Source of the DNA: Microvelia longipes
Taxonomy: Eukaryota; Arthropoda; Insecta; Hemiptera; Veliidae
Assembly: GCA_018340805.1 (NCBI GenBank)
Contig: JACMZG010001913.1
Location: forward strand, 25,120,145-25,184,144
DNA length: 64,000 nt
Direction: 5' to 3'
Part shown: one piece after another, positions 13,401-21,700 of the stretch
Numbering within the stretch: position 1 is the first letter of the stretch
Layout of the letters: each line of letters begins with the position of its first letter
Program-made: the position numbers and the translations under genes
Notes under the pieces: model-generated
Database searches by the model: none
The model's input: only the letters and a program-made list of their open reading frames with translations
What the model was told of the DNA's origin: nothing

Positions 13401-16400
13401 ATTATTTTGAACAATTATTTTCCTGTTCTATCTTAACACCAAATCTAAGAGAAAATCTACTTCTTACTCATGCATGTTTTGATACAGAAATATATTAAAG
13501 ATAATAATTTTTTACAGATAATATATTCCAGATAATCATTTTTAACTAAACCAAACATTACTTGTAAATTTAATGTACACAAATATAAAATATAAATTAA
13601 ACAAATTTAACAGAGTTATAGCAGAATTATTTATCAATAACACACATTTAATAAATAAAGTTAATAAAATATATAAAAAGAAACATACTGGTTGGTTTGG
13701 GAAATGTATTAGTAGTTTTATGAGATGGCTCGCAGGAAGAACGTATTTCTTTAATTTCACCCAAATGATCTCTCTGAACTAATTTCTTCATTACAACTGG
13801 CTTCATATCTTCACCTAGAATTTACATTTTTACTTAAAATATTTATTTTATATCAAACAGTCATCCAACTGAATGTCTAAATAAAATTTATTACTAAAAG
13901 GACAAAAAATGTAATTGTAACAAAATAGAAAAGTCATAAGAAAAGTTAACTTGTATTGAGCATTTTAATTATAATTAAAACAAGGTCAAGTATGCTTAGA
14001 AAAAGCTGCACGGACCAAGATTAAAAAAAGCAGTATAAATAGTATCAAAAAACAAAAAAAACTTGCTTCTTGCATACTTTACTTCTGAGCATTGTTGAAA
14101 TTAGTTGTCTGTTCTCACTAAACATTCTATTTGTTTAAAAAAATCAGATACGGGTATCTCATAACTTTTCCTCGCCCCATCAAGATTCGCTACACTCATT
14201 CTCATTACTTTAGACTAGATTCGCTCATCCTTAAATATAATTGCTATACAAATAGCAAAATTTTTAATGCAACTCGTTTTCAGACTCTCTGTGCTCGTCC
14301 TCAGATCGTAAATACGATAGTTATATTCCCAGTAGTTACCCATCCAGACATTGACCTCACTCAATGCTGCTTATTTTTTATGATCCAACGGAACCAGTAG
14401 ATGTACTTCCCATATTGCAACAAAATTTAGTATACTTATATATTAAATATAGGGATATACTTGTCCCAAATTTTAACTCACTTAAATTATTTTATGATTT
14501 TTCACAATTGTATAAAAAACAAACAAGTCATTTAATAAAAATTGAACTAATGCTGATAATGAGATGAAACTTGCACATATGTAAGTCTTATATATGAATA
14601 TATGTGTGCCAAATCTCAAATTGAACAGAACATTTTTCCGTGCTTTATGAAGTTTTGAAATTTAGGCTGTCATAATTTCCGATAATGTAGTTAATCTCCT
14701 TATTTCAGTTCCTTTAAAACTGTAGTTTTAAAAAATCATTTGCAAAACATTATAATCAGTTGACAGCGTGGGACAATAATGGAGGGAGTCCTGGAACAAC
14801 AGAATCGTATACAACTACAAATTTCATATCGGACCAACCTCATTGGTTCCTCAAAACAATTTCCCCATCCTGTCAACTGATTGTAACCATTTGTTATACT
14901 ATAGTGTCAAAGTAGGTAACATAAAAAATCAAATATACTTTACCATTTCGATTACCTTCATCGTAAATTCTCTGAGAGCCCTAGAATAATACAATTTAAA
15001 ATAAGTAAAATCAAAGTGCAAAAAGTGTTAAGGTAACCAAGGAACTAAGCCAAGCTACCGAATTAGCTATTCAATTTTAGCTTTAGAGACCTAAATTGAA
15101 TTTCTATTTTTTTTTTCTAAGCTTGAACTCATAGGGTCAATTATGCCTCTCCAGAATGGCACTCTATTGATAACCCCTAGGGTTTATGCACACACTGCAC
15201 CTGACTAGTAACCAGTCCGTTAAGTATACTTTTCTTAGTCCTATTAGCTACTCTGATCTCATTAGTCTCATCTAACCTGATTCCTAATAGTTTTACCAAT
15301 CTTACCACTTCCTGTAATCTCACTAGATGGAAAGGATCCAGACTTGTCTCAAATAAAATCCAATGCTGCATTTGGGTAACAGCCAAAGGGAACTGGCCTT
15401 GAATTCAAGACCTTCAGAGAGAACGATAGTAGGGATAGCCTTGTATAAGATTTTCCTTGGGTAGATTTGAACCCTTGGCCTCCAGTTCATAAGGCAAACA
15501 CTCTTCCACCGGGCTATCAGCCTCAGAATATATGTAATTATGATTGGTAAGTAACCCATTGCCTATTATATTTTACAAATTTATACAGATTTTTTCCAAA
15601 AGAATAGCTAATAAGTCCATTCAAGGTTCCCAAAATTAAAAATGTTCGAAATAATTTAATTACATAATAGTATGAAAAACTAATAAAATTTAGATGTACA
15701 AACCTTTGAGTAGACATTGTGTATAGAAGGCTCAGGAGAAGATGGAGAAGGTTGTTTGTTACCAAATGTAGTATAAGTCATAACAGCCTCACCAGCTGCT
15801 ACCCAGGCATTTCTAATTCTCTCAGGCATTTTACACCACTTATTGTATAACTTCCATGAACTTTCTTCTACTACTTCCCCAGCTACAAAATAAATTATGA
15901 AGTAATTTTTGAAGAACTTAAAAATGCAGTTAAGCGCTGACTTCAGAAGAAACATAGGCTACAATTTTTTCCTTTTTTACTATTAAATTTTATTAAGAGG
16001 TGAAAACAACGGAGACACTGATTGAGATGTCCAGTGTCACATTACATGCCTCAAAAAGGGGCTGGAAGTCCTTCCAACCAAGAAGGCAAACCTTACTCAA
16101 AGCCTTCCATTCTGGTGATGATATCTCAACTAGTGGTTTACTCGAAATGTCTGTAAAGGATCACTAATATTGTAATAACACTGTATTGCTAATAATGTTA
16201 TCGTGTGGGTTTTCAGAAATGGAGGGACTTGCCCTCATCACAGAGTCCCTCTATTTCAGAAAAATATCTCTTCCTCCTCCATAACTAATAATAATAAATA
16301 ATAAAATTGTTTATTTCCATAAAAAATAAAATACTAATACAAAATATTTTTTACAATGTTTGATTATTTAAAAACATATTGTACAAATATATTTATGTTA

Positions 16401-17124
16401 AATTAATAATTTAGCGAGGGCCCTCAGTAGAAGTTAAAACTCCTAGAGCGAGGGTCCTGTCTCAAGATAGTGCACATTTATTATAAATCATTTTTCATGT
16501 ATATCAATGTAATAAAAATTATTATTTATGTTAGTTACATTTTGATAATTTATTTGAAACATATATTTATTTATTTATTATCTCAAATTTTTCATAAGGA
16601 CTACTCATAAGTTTAAAGAATATGAAATGCTTTAGATACTTTCATTAAAATATTGGTCAAGAAGGTATCCAACCTCATTTTTTCTTTGTAAATTCAATAA
16701 TTTATTGTTTAACTAGAGCTCTCACCTTTTCTCTATTCATGACTCAACTATTCCTATTATCAACCATTTCAATCCTGAGTCAACTTTTATGTAATTTATA
16801 TAACTTAATTGCATTATAGATTGTTGCTAGAAAATATTATATTATTTTTAAATTTAAAAAATCATCAAAATGCAAACTCACTTCTAGAAACATGTTTTCC
16901 TTGAGCATTTTTCCAAAGTAGAAAAGCCCACACTTGAGGTTTATCTTCAATATAAATGTTTCTAAAATTTGATTTTCTAGTACAATTTGGTTTATGCCTT
17001 GTTAGATCCTCCACAAAATGGTAAACACTGTGACAACCTCCACACACAACAACATCCACTTCATTCATCTCCTCCTCTGCAGCTGTGTAAAAAATCAAAG
17101 ATTTATTATTACAATAATATATAT

Positions 17125-17179
<55 letters not shown>

Positions 17180-18726
17180 TTATATATAAATATAATTCTC
17201 CCACAGCTCAACTCAGGTAATCGGTCAGTAAATAAAGACAAATTTCACTTAAGCCGACGTTTCGGTAACTTTATTACGCTACCATCATTCAGGGCGAACT
17301 AAAACACAAATTACATAGACTATAAGTAACACAGTAAAATAAATACAAGAATAAATCATGAAACAACAGATAAGAGAAAGAAATAAGCTTACGTGAATAA
17401 CTAGAAAAAAATATAAAATTATAACATCACTATCAATTTCAAGAAAACAAATGAAAATTAGCAAGAAAATATAAAATTTGACAGGAGAGAAGTGCGCCTC
17501 TAGGTGGCGAAAACTTGAACTAAAATTAAAGATGTCGGACGGTTTTGAACGGGCCATAAGAGTAAACACTAAACCAACTGTAAAAGATGTTTATATGGTT
17601 CGCTGATTCTAGAAACATCCGACCTATTGTTCATCGCATTATGATTCTGGTTGATGTAGAGCATCTCTAGAATTTTCCTCTTCTGTGTGTCTTGTTCCGC
17701 GCGCAAAACTTTTACTTTATCAGGCTCTAAATTTGCTCTATGTTCAAGATCAGTACAGTGACCTGCCAGGGCTGTATTAGCACGATCTCCTCTGTCAATG
17801 GCGTTCTTATGGCTATTTTTGCGGGTGGCGTATGTGGTGGATGTTTCGCCAATATATACCTTATTGCAATCCCGGCAGCCAATTTGGTATATAATATTAG
17901 ATCTCTTGGAGACAGGTGTTTGATCCTTAGTCCTCGTAAAAAGGTTACCAACTTTTCTGATTGAATACTTAGCGTAAGCCGTATTAGGTGTTGAGCATCT
18001 AAGTACTCCCACAAGCTTCTCGGTTACACCTTTAATATACGGTACTTTGGCGTAACTAGTAGGGAGGGGTCTAGGTGGGAGAGTATGGTTCGTATTCTCA
18101 TTAACGCGACGCAGTAAGGAATCGATCGTTCTAGTTGGGTACCCGTTTTTATTAAGAGCTGCCCTGATGTCTTTTCTGCCTTCAGCTACATATTCTGGAC
18201 TGCTCATATCAAGAACTCTCTTTATAAAATTTCTAGCAACATTTAATTTCATGGATGGAGGGTGTTGAGAGGCGAAATGAAGGATTCTTCCAGAGTTTGT
18301 TGGTTTTTTATACCATTTAGTGGATAACGTGCCGTCCTCATTTTTTATTATTAGCATATCCAGAAAAGGTAGAGAATTATCTTTAGGTAACTCGATAGTA
18401 AACTTGATTCTCTCATGGTAACTATTGAAAGTATCCAGGACTAGGTCTATGAGATGTATAGGTAGGCAGAGGATCATGTCATCCACGTATATCTTGCATA
18501 GTCTAACCTGAAGTTGTAAGGAGTTAAAAGAAGTAGATATTACGTCCTCCATTAACAGACTTGCTAAACTGTTAGACATAGGACTACCATAGGACATCCA
18601 TAGATTTGTTTGTAAAAATTCCCTTGAAATCTAAAATACCTAGTTGCACTAGTAAACTCCAAAATTTCAATGAACAGGTCAATAGGAATGTTTGTGAAGT
18701 TATTAATTTCATTCCCAACGTCGACG

Positions 18727-18793
<67 letters not shown>

Positions 18794-21700
18794 CGAGGTA
18801 GAATTTTGTCCCCTGGCAAGTGTTACCTAAAGTAATATATAAACCAAGTAGGGAAATTTCAATAATAACCCATGCGAAAAGTTCTGACATGCTTGATCAG
18901 CTGATAGCTGGCTCAAAATAATAAAAATAGCTAAAATTGCAATAAATGCGTATGAGCCCTCTAAGATTTATCTTTTTTGTGTTCTATTTTATTGCCAGCA
19001 CTGAAATTTAAGGTGAGTTTTACTTGTTTCTTGTTTTTGAACATTATTATGTACGCGCTGGTTTAAAATTTTGTATTAAATTGTGTTAAATAATTGTTAC
19101 AATCATTTAGTTAAAGAAAAAAGAAACAGCAGTAAATGTATATTACATGTTTTTTTAAGGTTTTTATAAATATACAAACGAAAGCTTATTGCCTTAAATG
19201 ACTTAAAATTATGATTATACTCAAAAACCTGAGGTTAATTATTCTTACATTACCAATAAAAATTAATATTAGAAGGAAAAAAAACTCATGTCACTTGCAA
19301 AACATAAAAAGTTGAGTTGTGCACACAATAATATTAGCTGCTTGTTTTAAGCAATTTAAAAAATCTAGTATTTACAGAATCACTTAAACCTTTTTATAAA
19401 AATTGTATATTGAAAAGTAAAAAGCAACACAATATGTATTGCTTATTTTTTGTAAGGATTTTCTAATGGGCGCACCCATAAGAAAATTTGAGCCAACTCC
19501 CTGGTGGACAAAATGTGAATTAAATGCCATGTCTGACAGAAATCATGTTTGTTTCCCTACTTGGTTTATATATTACTTTAGTGTTACCACAGGGTCATGT
19601 CTTCACACCCTATAGGGTCATACATACCTCTCATCCTTTTTTCTTATATTTAATAAAAAATAGTCAACACTGTTTTTATAAAACAGCTTTATAACTAAAA
19701 TATTTTTTTTAACAATTATTACCTTTTAACTGATCCATTTGAATCTGTGTGTTTGTTTCTTCTTGCTCTTCCCCTTTATCATTAGAATTATCCTCTTTAT
19801 TCTCTATAATATTAGGTAACATTATGTCACCAACATTTTTCTCAACATTGTCACCCTGATCAGGAGTAGCATGCTGCATAACACTATCTTGTGAAACATC
19901 TTGTTCCATATGCTGCCCAACTAAGTTACTCATTTGTTGAAACAGATCGTCTGTTTCTTTTACAGATTCGGTTTTCTCGATGAGTAAACTAGTCTCCTCG
20001 TCATTCAGAGGATTGTCAACTTCCATCTCCATTTTCCCAAAAAATGCAGTGTCTAAAAATAAGACAGTAGATAAAATTTTACAGTAAAATACACATTGGT
20101 GTTTCAGGCCAACCCATCAATACACATGTTTAAATAATTTATTTTAAATTATTCATAGAACCAACTGGTTTTGTTTTTTTATAATATATCATCTATCAGT
20201 TTGAGTTTTGTTAGATTAATTTATTTCATGTCAGAGCTTTTGCACAAGCAGTTCTTGGCATCCTCAGGGAATAATAATTAGCTTATTACTATTATTTAAA
20301 TTAATTATAAAAAATAATTATTGTTTTGAAAATTATTTTCGAACAGATCTCGATGATAGGTAAAATGTGGTCATTCTAACCTATGAGCATTTAAGAATAA
20401 AGTTTCAATCCTTCGATTATATTCTGATCTGTAAGCACTCTAAATTTTGTGTTCCGCTAAACCCATATTTTTTTTTTAACGGATCCCGATGAAACTTTAA
20501 TGGTGGCCATTCAGACCTAACAGTAGCTTGAAGTAAAAGTTTTGTCAAGATCTTTCAAGTATATTCCGAGCTATGAGCATTCATGAAAATATGTTTTACA
20601 CTTATCCCCAACTGTTATTTTAGCACTGATCAAGATCTGACCTTTTTAAAATATGATTACTCTAAGTATAAAGTTAGGTCCAGATCCTTTAAGTAGTTTT
20701 CGAGTTATAAGCAATCAAAATTTTCAACTTTTTATAAAGATTTGCCTAGTTATTTTATTTATTAGTTATGTTTTTAATTTTTACTTTCCCTCATTTATAC
20801 TGTAGGTGTATAGGAGAAGTAGTGTGTAAACCAGGATCTCACCCGAATTATTCGTGTTAGGTGTTTTAAGACGTCGAGGTTTTCACAAAGTTGCCTGTCT
20901 GAATGAGCGTGTGAGGTTTCTGCTATCATCGTAGCTTCCAGGGTATTAATGCTATTAGTTGAAACTTGGTAAAAAAATAATCATTGAGTCTAGTTGTGCT
21001 ATCCATAATTTTTTTAAGACACCATTAATGACTTGGCAAAAATTTTGAAAATTCATACAACACACAAAAATGTTTGAATTGGTTCGAGATTTAGAACACT
21101 AACATATGTTGTTTTCTGTTTTTACAATTTTTTAAAAAACGTACACAAGTCATTTGATTAAAATTAAACTAATGCTGTTATTGAATTGAAACTAGGCACA
21201 TATGTTAGTTGTATTTATTGCCACATGAGTGCCAAATCTCAATCCAATCTTATCATTTTTTTAGGTTTTATGATTTTTTTGAAATTATCATATGGTTATT
21301 GACGTCATAAATAATTATTTTTCAAACAGCCAACTAAAGTGGTAGATTAATTTTTCAAAAAAATTTTAACTCTATAGCATATATGCACTAGAAGCTATGA
21401 TGATAACAGACACACACACAGAAAACATTGTAAAAACCACACAGGAGGTCTTAAAAACACCTCCTTTTGTTTTATCATTTATTATGATAAAACAAAATAA
21501 TATTCTTTTATTTATGTCTACATCTCTAAAGATGGCAGGTACTTCATTTGTCTAATTACATGGATCTAGTATCAACTCACATATCATGAGCAATAGATGT
21601 AATTAATGTAGAACATACAGTGGGGTGGGGGCAGGGGACAGAGTGATACAACTCACCCGAAATAAGCTGTTCAAGACAGGCCTGTTTTTTTAGTTTGCCT

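Larger units (their letters stand above)
17200..18725 (-). mobile_element. Penelope-like retroelement, 5'-truncated
   Basis: Bounded on both sides by (TA)n tracts. Contains the C-terminal half of reverse transcriptase and a GIY-YIG endonuclease (17569-18597). Upstream coding sequence (to about 18725) is joined by a one-base frameshift near 18595. A 3' region carries a hammerhead-like motif. The N-terminal reverse transcriptase motifs are missing. It lies within the first coding intron of the chromodomain gene and is antisense to nothing, being on the same strand. Confidence 0.9.

Noticed and set aside
13573..13782. 69-codon plus-strand frame
   Set aside because: Overlaps coding exon 5 antisense and intron sequence; no homology.
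15430..15530. Functional tRNA gene
   Set aside because: Box-like motifs are present, but the acceptor stem does not close and a SINE body follows directly.
17740..17964. Plus-strand frame over the Penelope-like ORF
   Set aside because: Shadow of the minus-strand GIY-YIG coding region.
18606..18830. Plus-strand frame with a Tyr-Ile repeat
   Set aside because: The repeat is the translated (TA)n microsatellite.
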